Origin: Deinobacterium chartae
Lineage (GTDB): Bacteria > Deinococcota > Deinococci > Deinococcales > Deinococcaceae
NCBI RefSeq assembly: GCF_014202645.1
Contig: NZ_JACHHG010000004.1
Location: 1 to 64,000, forward strand
Length of the DNA: 64,000 nt
Reading direction: 5' to 3'
Shown here piece after piece: positions 29,856-41,843 of the stretch (the stretch's first letter is position 1; each line of letters opens with the position of its first letter). Position numbers and translations under genes: made by a program. The notes under the pieces are model-generated. The model saw nothing but the letters and a program-made list of their open reading frames with translations, was not told where the DNA came from and ran no database searches.

Positions 29856-30164
29856 GCAAAAGGCTTTCTGATCGTCTCTTCACCGATCGGGCCCCTGGAA
29901 AAACATCTGAGTTTCACAAATAGGGCGAGGGGTAAAGACCGTTTCAGGATGCCGGGGTACCCGGGCTTGAAAGACGGCACGGCTTGCCGGACCGCTCGCT
30001 GCGCAAATCCACCTGCCCGTCCGACACGGTTGTCCACGCCTGAAATCGCTGCCCGCTGGCCCTTCAGCAACGGACCCGCTTCGTGCGCCCGACGGCCGTA
30101 CGTGGCGAGCGCGGTCAAACCGGTCAGGCGGTTTTTGCCCAAGCTTTCTTGAGACTTTGTTGGG
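29856..30164. other. Intergenic stretch with no supported gene
   Basis: Between the ROK promoter region and the MarR promoter. Short frames exist on both strands but none has a start signal or protein-like composition. Beyond an A-rich run near 29843, nothing was recognised. Confidence 0.5.
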
Positions 30165-30182
30165 TTCGTGGCTACACACGAA
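30165..30182 (+). promoter_or_regulatory. Palindrome upstream of the MarR gene
   Basis: TTCGTG-N6-CACGAA ends 22 nt before the TACACT -10 box, where a -35 box would be. It is a plausible autoregulatory MarR operator. Confidence 0.4.
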
Positions 30183-30204
30183 AATCAGGCCGCAAGGCGG
30201 CGTG

Positions 30205-30210
30205 TACACT
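30205..30210 (+). promoter_or_regulatory. -10 box of the leaderless MarR gene
   Basis: TACACT lies 6 nt before the ATG. Confidence 0.55.
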
Positions 30211-30216
30211 TCGGAT

Positions 30217-30690
30217 ATGAGCCTCGAGAATTCCGGCAGCCTGCACTTTCTTATGCTGGGCTGGACCATCACCCAGGGTCTGATCCGGCGTGTGTTGCCC
30301 GCCATGCAGCAGGAATGCGGCCTCGACCTGCGTGACCTGCTGGTCCTGACCCATGTCCGGGGCGGGGTGGTTTACCCAACGCACCTGGCCGAGGACCTGC
30401 AACTTCCCAAGTACGTGGTGAGCCGCACCCTCGAGGGACTGATGGCCGCCGGTCTGGTAACGCGCAGCATCGACGAGCGCGATTCGCGTCGCGCCCGCCT
30501 GTCGCTGACGCTCGAGGGCGAGCGGCGCATCGATCAGGCCCTGCGTCTGATCGAACGCGAGGTCAGCCCGTACCTCAGCGGCTTGGGGGCAGATACCACG
30601 GTGCTGCTGGACATGTTGCAGCATATTGCGGATCAGGTCCGGCCGGTCGAGGAACAGGCCGCTGCATCCGAAGACGGTGCCTCGAGCTAG
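30217..30690 (+). CDS. MarR-family transcriptional regulator
   Basis: A 157-residue winged-helix regulator. The helix-turn-helix lies about residues 55-80 (LAEDLQLPKYVVSRTLEGLMAAGLVTRS) and the wing motif DERDSRRARLSLTLEG follows. Homologues form dimers that release DNA on binding small phenolic or drug-like molecules. It lies next to an EamA-type exporter gene, a frequent MarR target. The ATG at 30217 follows TACACT by 6 nt; the extension to 30157 is rejected. Confidence 0.9.
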   Translation: MSLENSGSLHFLMLGWTITQGLIRRVLPAMQQECGLDLRDLLVLTHVRGGVVYPTHLAEDLQLPKYVVSRTLEGLMAAGLVTRSIDERDSRRARLSLTLEGERRIDQALRLIEREVSPYLSGLGADTTVLLDMLQHIADQVRPVEEQAAASEDGASS

Positions 30691-30742
30691 AACGCGGGCG
30701 GCCTAGGTTGTACGGCGGATAGGCGTGCTCCGCCGCAAGTTT

Positions 30743-30748
30743 TACACT
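30743..30748 (+). promoter_or_regulatory. -10 box of the EamA transporter leader transcript
   Basis: TACACT lies 7 nt before the ATG of an 18-codon ORF, the same arrangement as other leaderless genes here. No -35 consensus is seen. Confidence 0.5.
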
Positions 30749-30755
30749 GAAAGGC

Positions 30756-30812
30756 ATGATTCCTTTCAGCGGATACGACATCCTTCCCCCTCCTGCCGCG
30801 TTCGCCCGCTAG
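30756..30812 (+). CDS. Candidate leaderless leader peptide with a triple-proline stall motif
   Basis: An 18-codon ORF, MIPFSGYDILPPPAAFAR, ending in TAG. It begins 7 nt after TACACT and sits 99 nt upstream of the transporter ATG. Three consecutive Pro codons (CCC CCT CCT, 30786-30794) are a classic ribosome-pausing sequence, relieved by EF-P. Its location before two hairpins and a Shine-Dalgarno fits an attenuating leader peptide. Confidence 0.5.
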   Translation: MIPFSGYDILPPPAAFAR

Positions 30813-30831
30813 GGCAGCGGCGGTGGTGATC

Positions 30832-30911
30832 CTCCGGCAAAGACTGCCGGAGCCGGGCTCTGTCGTCCCTGCCCTCGAGTTTTCGGCTTCTCGCCTCGAG
30901 GGAGGAACCCC
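30832..30911 (+). promoter_or_regulatory. Hairpins ahead of the EamA transporter start
   Basis: Hairpin A pairs CTCCGGCA (30832-30839) with TGCCGGAG (30845-30852). Hairpin B pairs CCCTCGAG (30872-30879) with CTCGAGGG (30895-30902) and takes up the first two bases of the Shine-Dalgarno GGAGG (30901-30905). Hairpin B is built from two copies of the very common CTCGAG, so it may be incidental. Confidence 0.45.
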
Positions 30912-31832
30912 ATGTCGATTTTGCAGATGTTCGCGGCCGCGCGTGGGCCGCTGGTGATCGCGCTGTGCGCCGTGCTGTGGGGCACGGTGGGCATCGCCGT
31001 CTTGCAGCTTTACCAGTTGGGAAACATCGTTCCGGCTGCCATTGGCTTTTACCGCCTGAGTCTGGCCGCAGTGCTGCTGGGAGCGCTGTGCTGCGCGTTC
31101 CGCAAGTGCTTGCCAAGCGGCCGCGACCTGGCCGTGGTAGCCCTGATGGGCGCGGCGCAGGCTGCGTATCAGGGGTGCTATTTCGTGGCGGTGCGCGAGT
31201 CGGGCGTGGTGGTCGCCGCGCTGGTCACGCTGTGTATGGCGCCGCTGTGGGTGGCGGCACTCTCGGCGGCGCTGTGGCGCGAACGCCTGGGCTGGCGGGC
31301 ACGCGGGGCCCTGCTGCTGGCCCTTGCCGGAACGGTGCTGCTGATATCCGCTCCGGGCAACACCGGAGCGGATATCCGGGGCGCATTGTGGGCCTGCGGT
31401 TCGGCGCTGGGCTACGCGGTTTTTGTGCTGGCCGGACGGACGCTGGCGGACCGCCATGACCCGCTGAGCGTCACGGCCCCGGCTTTCGGGGTGGGGGCAC
31501 TGTTGCTGCTGCCGTTAGCTGGACCGTCGGGGGTGGCGGTCGTGCTCCCGGCAGAGGGATGGGCCATCGTGCTGTACCTCGGCGCTCTGCCCACCGCGCT
31601 GGCCTACCTGCTGTTCATGGATGCGCTGCGCGTCACCTCGGCCACGCTGGCGAGCACGGTGACGCTGCTCGAGCCGCTGGTCTCCACCCTGCTGGCCGCC
31701 CTGGTTTTCGGGGAACGCCTGGGAGCGGGCGGCTGGCTGGGCGCTGCGCTGCTGCTGGCGGCGCTGGTGGCCTTGACACGGCTCGAGCAGACCCGGGCCG
31801 CGCCAACCATCCCGGTAACTTCCACACGCTGA
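30912..31832 (+). CDS. EamA/DMT-family transporter
   Basis: A 306-residue inner-membrane protein with ten predicted helices in two EamA repeats (for example LVIALCAVLWGTVGIAVLQL and LWACGSALGYAVFVLAGRTL). The family exports amino acids, metabolites or drugs. The ATG at 30912 has GGAGG seven bases upstream. A MarR regulator lies upstream, and the 5' region contains a candidate leader peptide with hairpins. Together these suggest inducible export. The substrate is unknown. Confidence 0.9.
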   Translation: MSILQMFAAARGPLVIALCAVLWGTVGIAVLQLYQLGNIVPAAIGFYRLSLAAVLLGALCCAFRKCLPSGRDLAVVALMGAAQAAYQGCYFVAVRESGVVVAALVTLCMAPLWVAALSAALWRERLGWRARGALLLALAGTVLLISAPGNTGADIRGALWACGSALGYAVFVLAGRTLADRHDPLSVTAPAFGVGALLLLPLAGPSGVAVVLPAEGWAIVLYLGALPTALAYLLFMDALRVTSATLASTVTLLEPLVSTLLAALVFGERLGAGGWLGAALLLAALVALTRLEQTRAAPTIPVTSTR

Positions 31833-32057
31833 AACTGACCTCTGGGCTGCCCGCCAAAACGCTTTTTACCGCACAGGGGAGCGCCGCGCCTCGAGGCGGG
31901 TGATCGCTGGAATTCCCCGGTCCATTCCGCAGAGCAGGCGAGATGGCGTGACCAGGCCGCTAGCGCAGCGCGGCGAAATCGGCCCGGGCCTGCCCCGCGG
32001 GCTTTTGGCCAAGCTGGTATCGGCGATGAAACGGCAGGGTTTGAGGCCGAACCACGG

Positions 32058-32090
32058 CGAAGCGCCAGACCCCCAGGGTCTGGCGCTTCG
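32058..32090 (-). terminator. 15-bp hairpin after carB
   Basis: A perfect 15-bp stem (32058-32072 / 32076-32090) with a 3-nt loop, 12 nt beyond the carB stop and with no U-tract. The 230 bases between it and the EamA gene contain nothing supported. Confidence 0.65.
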
Positions 32091-32102
32091 GAAAGCCGGG
32101 AT

Positions 32103-35183
<3,081 letters not shown>

Positions 35184-35307
35184 TCCGGGGGAGCAGCATA
35201 ACACGGGGAGAAGGGAGCGGGTCAAGTAGAATTTATACAAGACCTTATGCGGCATCCCTCATGCGTTATTTACGATTTTGGGGCAGGATTGTGGCCCGAC
35301 CGCTAAA

Positions 35308-35327
35308 AATGCATCAAAAACTGCATT
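35308..35327. promoter_or_regulatory. Inverted repeat in the carB/argG gap
   Basis: AATGCA-N8-TGCATT, 20 nt upstream of the argG -35 box. It somewhat resembles an ArgR half-site pair, but the fit is loose. Confidence 0.3.
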
Positions 35328-35347
35328 ATTCAGCGTGCTGTAGCGGC

Positions 35348-35376
35348 TTGACAGGGATTTCTCGGGGTGATAGGGT
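35348..35376 (+). promoter_or_regulatory. argG promoter
   Basis: TTGACA (35348-35353) and TAGGGT (35371-35376) are separated by 17 bp. The start would be near 35383. This is one of the few classical -35/-10 promoters in the window. Confidence 0.75.
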
Positions 35377-35385
35377 CTGTATGAA

Positions 35386-35403
35386 TATACGCAATCGCGT
35401 ATA
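35386..35403 (+). promoter_or_regulatory. Perfect 18-bp palindrome just after the argG start site
   Basis: TATACGC-AATC-GCGTATA begins about +3. A repressor bound here would block argG. The protein is unknown, and the sequence is not the usual ArgR box. Confidence 0.5.
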
Positions 35404-35423
35404 AATGCCGACCATGCTATACC

Positions 35424-35488
35424 GATCCGACCGACGTTGACGCCCGTATCCCTCACACTGAGAGGGACGGCCTGGCGTCGGTCGGATC
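35424..35488 (+). promoter_or_regulatory. Long stem in the argG leader
   Basis: A perfect 13-bp stem GATCCGACCGACG (35424-35436) / CGTCGGTCGGATC (35476-35488) encloses a smaller TCCCTC/GAGGGA stem. The TTGTCTTG that follows is only weakly U-rich. It may be an attenuator or a protein-binding leader. Confidence 0.6.
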
Positions 35489-35510
35489 TTGTCTTGCCAA
35501 GGAGCACACC

Positions 35511-36739
<1,229 letters not shown>

Positions 36740-36743
<4 letters not shown>

Positions 36744-37237
36744 CCCTGCTGCGGCGGGCGTCGCCCTCGGACGCCGGACTGATCGCTGACCTGATCCGTC
36801 GGGCCTGGGCGGGCACCGTCGCACCCGAATCGGGCGGTCACCGCATGACCGCCGCCAAGATCCTGAGCCGCATGCAGCGGGGCGGGGGCGGCCTGATCCT
36901 CGAGGTCGCGGGCGAGCCTGCCGGGTCGCTGCACTGGAGCGCTCTCGAGGACGACCCGCAGGTGTGGGAGGTCATGGGTGTGGGCGTGCTTCCGGCCTAC
37001 CGGGGCCGGGACCTCTCCGCCCGGCTGCTGGGCGCAGTCGAAGAGGCCGCGCGCGCGGCGGGCGTACGCGAGCTGCGGCTGGCCGTGCGCCGCGACTCCA
37101 CCACCGCCCGGCTGGTCGCGCTGTACGAGCGGGGCGGCTACGGGCTGGCCCCGCAGCTGAGCTACAGCCACGCCAATCCGCTCACCGAACCCCCGGTGGT
37201 GCTGCACAAACCCCTTTCTCAGCAGGTGAAGCTATGA
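36740..37237 (+). CDS. GNAT-family N-acetyltransferase in the arg operon
   Basis: A 165-residue GNAT protein with the acetyl-CoA motif [24 protein letters not shown]. Its GTG start overlaps the argG stop (GTGA) and its stop overlaps the argH start (ATGA), so it is translated as part of the arginine operon. The reaction is unknown; a role related to arginine intermediates is possible but not shown. Confidence 0.85.
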
Positions 37238-38628
37238 CCGTCAAGAAACTGTGGGGCGGGCGTTTTGCCGAAGCCACCGACGCGCTGGTGGACCGTTTCA
37301 ACGCCTCGATTACCTTTGATCAGCGCCTGGCCGAACAGGACATTCGCGGCAGCCTCGCGCACGTGCGCATGCTGGCCGCCCAGGGCATCTTGAGCACCCA
37401 GGAGGCCGAGGCCATCGCCGAGGGCCTCGAGGGCATCTTGGCCGACGTGCGCGCAGGGCGCTTCGAGTGGCGCGTGGACCTCGAGGACGTGCACATGAAC
37501 GTCGAGAGCGCCCTGCGCGACCGCATCGGGCCGGTGGCGGGCAAGCTGCACACCGCCCGCTCGCGCAACGACCAGGTCGCCACCGACTTCCGGCTCTTTA
37601 CCAAGGAAGCGGCCCTGCACCTGGCCGACCTGGCCCGCGAACTGCGCGCGGTGATGGTCGCAGAAGCCGAGCGGCACCTCGAGCCCCCGGTGATCTTGCC
37701 CGGCTACACCCACCTGCAAGTCGCGCAGCCGATCTTGCTGTCGCACTGGTTTTTGGCGTACGCCGAGATGCTCGAGCGCGATGAGGGCCGTTTCCGTGAC
37801 GCCGCGCGGCGCATGGATGAGAGCCCGCTCGGTTCGGCCGCGCTGGCCGGGACCGGCTGGCCCCTCGACCGCCACGCCACCGCGCAAGCGCTGGGCTTCG
37901 CGCGCCCCACGCGCAACTCGCTCGACGCGGTCGGCAGCCGCGACTTTGCCCTCGAGTTCTTGTCGGCCTGCGCGATCCTGGCCGCGCACATCAGCCGCCT
38001 CTCCGAGGAACTGATCCTGTACTCGACCTTCGAGTTCGGTTTCGTGACCCTGCCGGACGCGTTCACCACCGGTTCCTCGATCATGCCGCAGAAGAAGAAC
38101 CCCGACGTGGCCGAGCTCGCACGCGGCAAGGCCGGACGGGTCTTCGGGGACCTGATGGGCCTGCTGACCGTGGTCAAGGGCACGCCGCTGGCCTACAACA
38201 AGGACCTGCAGGAGGACAAAGAGCCGGTCTTCGACGCTTTTGACACCCTGGAGACCATCTTGAGGCTGTACGCGGCCATGCTCCCGCGCGCGCGCTGGAA
38301 CGCTCAGGCCACCCTGCACGCTGCCGGGCGCGGCTTCTCGACCGCCACCGACCTCGCAGACCGACTGGCCCAGGGGGGCATGCCCTTCCGCGAAGCGCAC
38401 GAGGTGGTCGGCAAGCTCGTGGCCCTGTGCGTGGCGCAGGACAAGAACCTGTGGGACCTGACCGCCGAGGAACTGCACATGGCCCACAGCGGCCTGAGCC
38501 CGCAGATCCTCGAGGGGCTCACCGTGGAGGCCTCGGTGGCCTCGAGAACGTCGTACGGCGGCACCGCCCCGCTGCAGGTGCGCGCCCAGATCGAGGCGGC
38601 GCGCGAACGCCTGAAGGAGGACGCATGA
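37234..38628 (+). CDS. argH: Argininosuccinate lyase
   Basis: A 464-residue lyase of the fumarase/aspartase superfamily that splits argininosuccinate into arginine and fumarate. The N-terminal KLWGGRFAEATDALVDRFNAS and the signature GSSIMPQKKNPD are diagnostic. The ATG at 37234 overlaps the upstream GNAT stop; upstream in-frame codons belong to another gene's frame. Length is standard. Confidence 0.98.
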   Translation: MTVKKLWGGRFAEATDALVDRFNASITFDQRLAEQDIRGSLAHVRMLAAQGILSTQEAEAIAEGLEGILADVRAGRFEWRVDLEDVHMNVESALRDRIGPVAGKLHTARSRNDQVATDFRLFTKEAALHLADLARELRAVMVAEAERHLEPPVILPGYTHLQVAQPILLSHWFLAYAEMLERDEGRFRDAARRMDESPLGSAALAGTGWPLDRHATAQALGFARPTRNSLDAVGSRDFALEFLSACAILAAHISRLSEELILYSTFEFGFVTLPDAFTTGSSIMPQKKNPDVAELARGKAGRVFGDLMGLLTVVKGTPLAYNKDLQEDKEPVFDAFDTLETILRLYAAMLPRARWNAQATLHAAGRGFSTATDLADRLAQGGMPFREAHEVVGKLVALCVAQDKNLWDLTAEELHMAHSGLSPQILEGLTVEASVASRTSYGGTAPLQVRAQIEAARERLKEDA

Positions 38629-39143
38629 CCCTGCTGACCCCACCCGTTCCCGGAGTTCTGCCCGAGACGCACATCCGGCTGCTCCCGGTCACCGAGGACC
38701 GGTTCGACACCGTAAAGGGCATCGTTGAGGCCTGTGGCCTTGCCACCGCCAGCCTGAGCCTGACGGGCAGCACCTTCTGGCTGGCCCTGCTGGCGGGCCG
38801 TCCGGTCGGCGTGATCGGCCTCGAGCACGGCGAGGATGCCTCGCTGCTGCGCTCGGCCGCCGTGCTGCCCGAGGCGCGCGGCAGCGGGGTGGGACGCGCT
38901 CTGGTGCTCTCGGCCCTCACCCTCGCTACCCTGCGCGGCGACCGCGCCGTGTACCTGTTCAGCACCGAGGCGGGAGCCTACTGGCAGCGCTTCGGCTTCG
39001 AGCAGGTCGCGGTCGCCGAACTCGAGGCCGCCCTGCCGCAGGCTCCGCAGGTGGTCAGCGGGCAGTGCCGGGGCTGGATCCACGACGAGGTCGCGTGGCG
39101 CAAGACGCTGGCGACCCCGGAGGACGGGCATGCTCTCGCTTGA
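38625..39143 (+). CDS. GNAT-family N-acetyltransferase
   Basis: A 172-residue GNAT with AVLPEARGSGVGRALVLSALTLA as the acetyl-CoA loop and AYWQRFGFEQV as the final motif. It is close in layout to small GNATs such as ArsN2. The ATG overlaps the argH stop (ATGA), and its 3' end overlaps the next gene by 14 nt. No substrate is predicted. Confidence 0.83.
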   Translation: MTLLTPPVPGVLPETHIRLLPVTEDRFDTVKGIVEACGLATASLSLTGSTFWLALLAGRPVGVIGLEHGEDASLLRSAAVLPEARGSGVGRALVLSALTLATLRGDRAVYLFSTEAGAYWQRFGFEQVAVAELEAALPQAPQVVSGQCRGWIHDEVAWRKTLATPEDGHALA

Positions 39144-39678
39144 CTCGGTCGCGATTCCCGACCTGGACCCGCAGGCTCCGGTGGTCGCGCGCAAGGCCAC
39201 CTTGCGCGACATCGACGCCATTCACGAACTGATCTCGTACTGGGCGATGCGCGGCCTGATGCTGGTGCGGGCCAAGCCTCTGCTGGCCGAGACCATCCGC
39301 GATTTTCACGTGCTCGAGGCGGACCCGACCGAGGGACATCCGGGCGGCATCGCCGGGGTGTGCGGCCTGCACCTGCTGGGCCCGGACCTCGCCGAGGTGC
39401 GCGGCCTGGCCGTGCACCCGGCCTTCCAGGGACGTGGCCTGGGCCGTGAGCTGGTGCAAGCCTGCGAGCGCGAGGCGCGCGAGCTCGGCCTGCCCGGGCT
39501 GTTTGCCTGGACCTACCAGCAGAAGTTCTTCGAGAAGTGCGGCTTTGTGCGCATCGAGAAAACCAACCTGCACCCCAAGGTCTGGAGCGAGTGCCAGCGC
39601 TGCGCTTTCTTTGAGAACTGCAACGAGATCGCGATGGAAAAGCGCCTGACGGTGCCGGAAGTCAAGGCGCAGGCTTAA
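39130..39678 (+). CDS. argA: N-acetylglutamate synthase-like GNAT protein
   Basis: A 182-residue GNAT that matches short ArgA-type N-acetylglutamate synthases: KATLRDIDAIHELISYWAMRGLMLVRAK, the acetyl-CoA motif LAVHPAFQGRGLGRELV and the C-terminal WSECQRCAFFENCNEIAM with three cysteines. It would acetylate glutamate with acetyl-CoA, the first step of arginine synthesis. The ATG at 39130 lies inside the end of the preceding gene. The position after argH supports the assignment, while the family is easily confused with other GNATs. Confidence 0.8.
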   Translation: MLSLDSVAIPDLDPQAPVVARKATLRDIDAIHELISYWAMRGLMLVRAKPLLAETIRDFHVLEADPTEGHPGGIAGVCGLHLLGPDLAEVRGLAVHPAFQGRGLGRELVQACEREARELGLPGLFAWTYQQKFFEKCGFVRIEKTNLHPKVWSECQRCAFFENCNEIAMEKRLTVPEVKAQA

Positions 39679-39757
39679 GGGCCGCCTCGAGGGGCACCCT
39701 CAGGCCTGGGGCACACCGAATAGCAGCCAGCACCGCCATTCCCAAGACCAGAGTTGC

Positions 39758-39838
39758 TATGCTACGGGGCGAGTGCCGGGAATTCTCCCGGCCCGTCCAT
39801 GAAATCTCGCCCGCGAGCGGGGTATGGAGGTCCAAGTA
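39758..39838 (+). promoter_or_regulatory. carA promoter region and leader
   Basis: TATGCT (39758-39763) could be the -10 box. The leader holds a 7-bp hairpin GCCGGGA/TCCCGGC (39775-39792) and then GGAGG eight bases before the ATG. No -35 consensus is seen. Confidence 0.4.
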
Positions 39839-41023
39839 ATGATCCTGAAAGAACGCGCAATCCTGGCCCTCGAGGACGGTACCGTCTACCGGGGCTATGC
39901 TTTTGGCCACCGGGGTGAGACCGTCGGTGAGGTGGTCTTCAACACCTCCATGACCGGTTACCAGGAGATCATGACCGATCCGTCGTACAACGGCCAGATC
40001 GTGTGCATGACCTACCCGCACATCGGTAACTACGGCGTGGCGATCTACGACATGGAGAGCAACAAGCCCTTCGTGCGGGGCTTTATCGGCCGCGAGTTCG
40101 CCCAGAGCTACTCGAACCACCGCGCCCAGCAGTCGTTGCAGGACTTCATGGCCGACCACGGCATCGTGTCCATCTCGGGCATCGACACCCGCGCGCTGGT
40201 CCGCCGCCTGCGCGAGGGCGGCGTGGTGAAGGGCGTGATCGCCCACCGCTCGTACACCCATCCCGAGGATCCCTACGGCGAGTTCTCGCCCGCCGAGGAG
40301 CAGGAGCTGGTGCGCCGCGCCCGCGAGCACCAGGACATCGATGGGCGTGACATGACGCCCGAGGTGACCACGCCGCTGCCCTACGCCTACCCGACGCTGC
40401 GGCAGGGCAAGCGGGTGGTGCTGCTGGATTTCGGCATCAAGCACACCATCATCAAGCGCCTCGCCGAGGTCGGCATCGAGCCGATCGTCGTTCCGGCGCA
40501 CACCACCCCGGCGCAGATCATGGCGTTGCAGCCGCACGGCCTGTTTTTGTCCAACGGCCCCGGTGACCCCGCAGCGCCCAAGTACGCGCACGAGACCGCG
40601 TGGAAACTGCTGGGCCTGCTTCCGACCTTTGGCATCTGCCTGGGGCACCAGATCCTGGGGCTCGCGGTGGGCGGGCGTACCTACAAGATGAAGTTCGGCC
40701 ACCGCGGCGGCAATCAGCCGGTCAAGAACCTGTTGACCGGAAAGATCGAGATCACTGCCCAGAACCACGGTTACGCGGTGGACCTGGACTCGATTCCCGA
40801 TGGTCAGTTCGTGGCCACCCACGTGAACCTCAACGACAACACCCTCGAGGGCATGGCGCACGTGCGCTACCCGGTGTTCAGCGTGCAGTATCACCCCGAG
40901 GCGAGCCCCGGTCCGCACGACTCGAGGTACCTGTTCGACCGCTTTATCGAGGAGATCGATCACTTCGAGGGCGTGACCGGAACGCCGGTGGCAAAGTCGC
41001 TGCCGGGCCGTCTGGGCGTTTAA
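39839..41023 (+). CDS. carA: Carbamoyl-phosphate synthase small subunit
   Basis: A 394-residue glutaminase subunit that supplies ammonia to CarB. The N-terminal CPSase domain ([18 protein letters not shown]) is followed by a class I amidotransferase domain with nucleophile C267 in FGICLGHQ and the [11 protein letters not shown] His/Glu pair. The ATG at 39839 has GGAGG upstream; an in-frame ATG at 39824 lies before that site. The gene is separated from the arg run by 160 nt with its own probable promoter. Confidence 0.97.
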   Translation: MILKERAILALEDGTVYRGYAFGHRGETVGEVVFNTSMTGYQEIMTDPSYNGQIVCMTYPHIGNYGVAIYDMESNKPFVRGFIGREFAQSYSNHRAQQSLQDFMADHGIVSISGIDTRALVRRLREGGVVKGVIAHRSYTHPEDPYGEFSPAEEQELVRRAREHQDIDGRDMTPEVTTPLPYAYPTLRQGKRVVLLDFGIKHTIIKRLAEVGIEPIVVPAHTTPAQIMALQPHGLFLSNGPGDPAAPKYAHETAWKLLGLLPTFGICLGHQILGLAVGGRTYKMKFGHRGGNQPVKNLLTGKIEITAQNHGYAVDLDSIPDGQFVATHVNLNDNTLEGMAHVRYPVFSVQYHPEASPGPHDSRYLFDRFIEEIDHFEGVTGTPVAKSLPGRLGV

Positions 41024-41130
41024 GAAGCGGGGTCATGAGGAAAATCCCTCGGTTACCCCCGGATTTTCAGGAAGCTAACCCCTGCCTCACTTGTAGGCTC
41101 ATCTAAAAAAACGCTGTTCCAGAAGTCAAA

Positions 41131-41168
41131 AAAACAGAACCCCGGCGAAGTGGCCGGGGTTCTGTTTT
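41131..41168 (+). terminator. Terminator of carA
   Basis: A 16-bp perfect stem (41131-41146 / 41153-41168) with a GAAGTG loop. The arms begin with AAAA and end with TTTT, so a short U-tract is part of the stem. Confidence 0.85.
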
Positions 41169-41206
41169 AGCGTCTCGTGATAAAACACCCTGATTTTGTT
41201 ACAGAA

Positions 41207-41234
41207 TTGAAACAATAGTTGAGCAATCTAGACC
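41207..41234 (+). promoter_or_regulatory. Possible promoter of the envelope cluster
   Basis: TTGAAA (41207-41212) and TAGACC (41229-41234) with a 16-bp spacer. The leader to the first gene would be about 70 nt. This is the best candidate in an AT-richer gap. Confidence 0.4.
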
Positions 41235-41307
41235 CGGAAGTGTGAGAGGCCCAGGGAAACCTGCGGCCTTAGGGCACTCTGCCCTGATTTTCTGGGAGGT
41301 CCGCTCA

Positions 41308-41829
41308 ATGAAGCTTGTTTCCCCATTAATCCTGACAATGTTGGTCTCGGCTGCACTGGCCGCCGCTCCGCTGCAGCTCACCCTCGAGCGCAGCGTAGTC
41401 CGCAGCGTGTCCGAAGGGGAACGTACCGTAGAACGCCTCGAGGCGGCCCCCAAAACCGCCGAACCCGGTGATCTGCTCGAGGAGCGCCTGCGGGTGGTCA
41501 ACACCACCCAAGGAACGCTGAGCAACGTGCGTCTGGACCTGCCGCTGCCCACAGCAGAGGTGGCCGGGAACAACACCCGCTTGGCAACGTACCTTGCCGG
41601 AACCGCAACGCCCGCCACCCACCGCTGGACCCTCGAGTTCAGTTACAACGGCGGGAAAACTTTTGCTGCCGAGCCGCTCTACAAGACCATCACGGTCCTC
41701 GAGGGCGGCAAAAACGTGCAGAAGCGGGTCAAGGTGGCACCCGAGGAATACACCCACGCGCGCTGGACCGTCAAGAGCATCGCACCTAAAGAAACATTGA
41801 TTTTTGGCCTGCGCGCGCGGGTTCGTTAA
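41308..41829 (+). CDS. Exported protein with a single DUF11-like domain
   Basis: A 173-residue protein with a signal peptide (MKLVSPLILTMLVSAALAAA). The mature part carries GDLLEERLRVVNTTQGTLSNVRLDLPLP and ends with ARWTVKSIAPKETLIFGLRARVR, the beginning and end of a DUF11-type beta-sandwich. GGAGG lies before the ATG at 41308. It is the first gene of a five-gene forward cluster of exported proteins, with the next start 14 nt after its stop. Confidence 0.8.
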   Translation: MKLVSPLILTMLVSAALAAAPLQLTLERSVVRSVSEGERTVERLEAAPKTAEPGDLLEERLRVVNTTQGTLSNVRLDLPLPTAEVAGNNTRLATYLAGTATPATHRWTLEFSYNGGKTFAAEPLYKTITVLEGGKNVQKRVKVAPEEYTHARWTVKSIAPKETLIFGLRARVR

Positions 41830-41843
41830 TTCAAGGAGGACGT

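Noticed and set aside
29949-30152. 67-codon frame upstream of the MarR gene
   Set aside because: No ribosome site or -10 box at a suitable distance and no family resemblance.
39799-39838. Upstream ATG in the carA leader reading [11 protein letters not shown], a possible arginine leader peptide
   Set aside because: It runs on into carA out of frame for many codons, has no ribosome site or leaderless box, and two early Arg codons are weak evidence.
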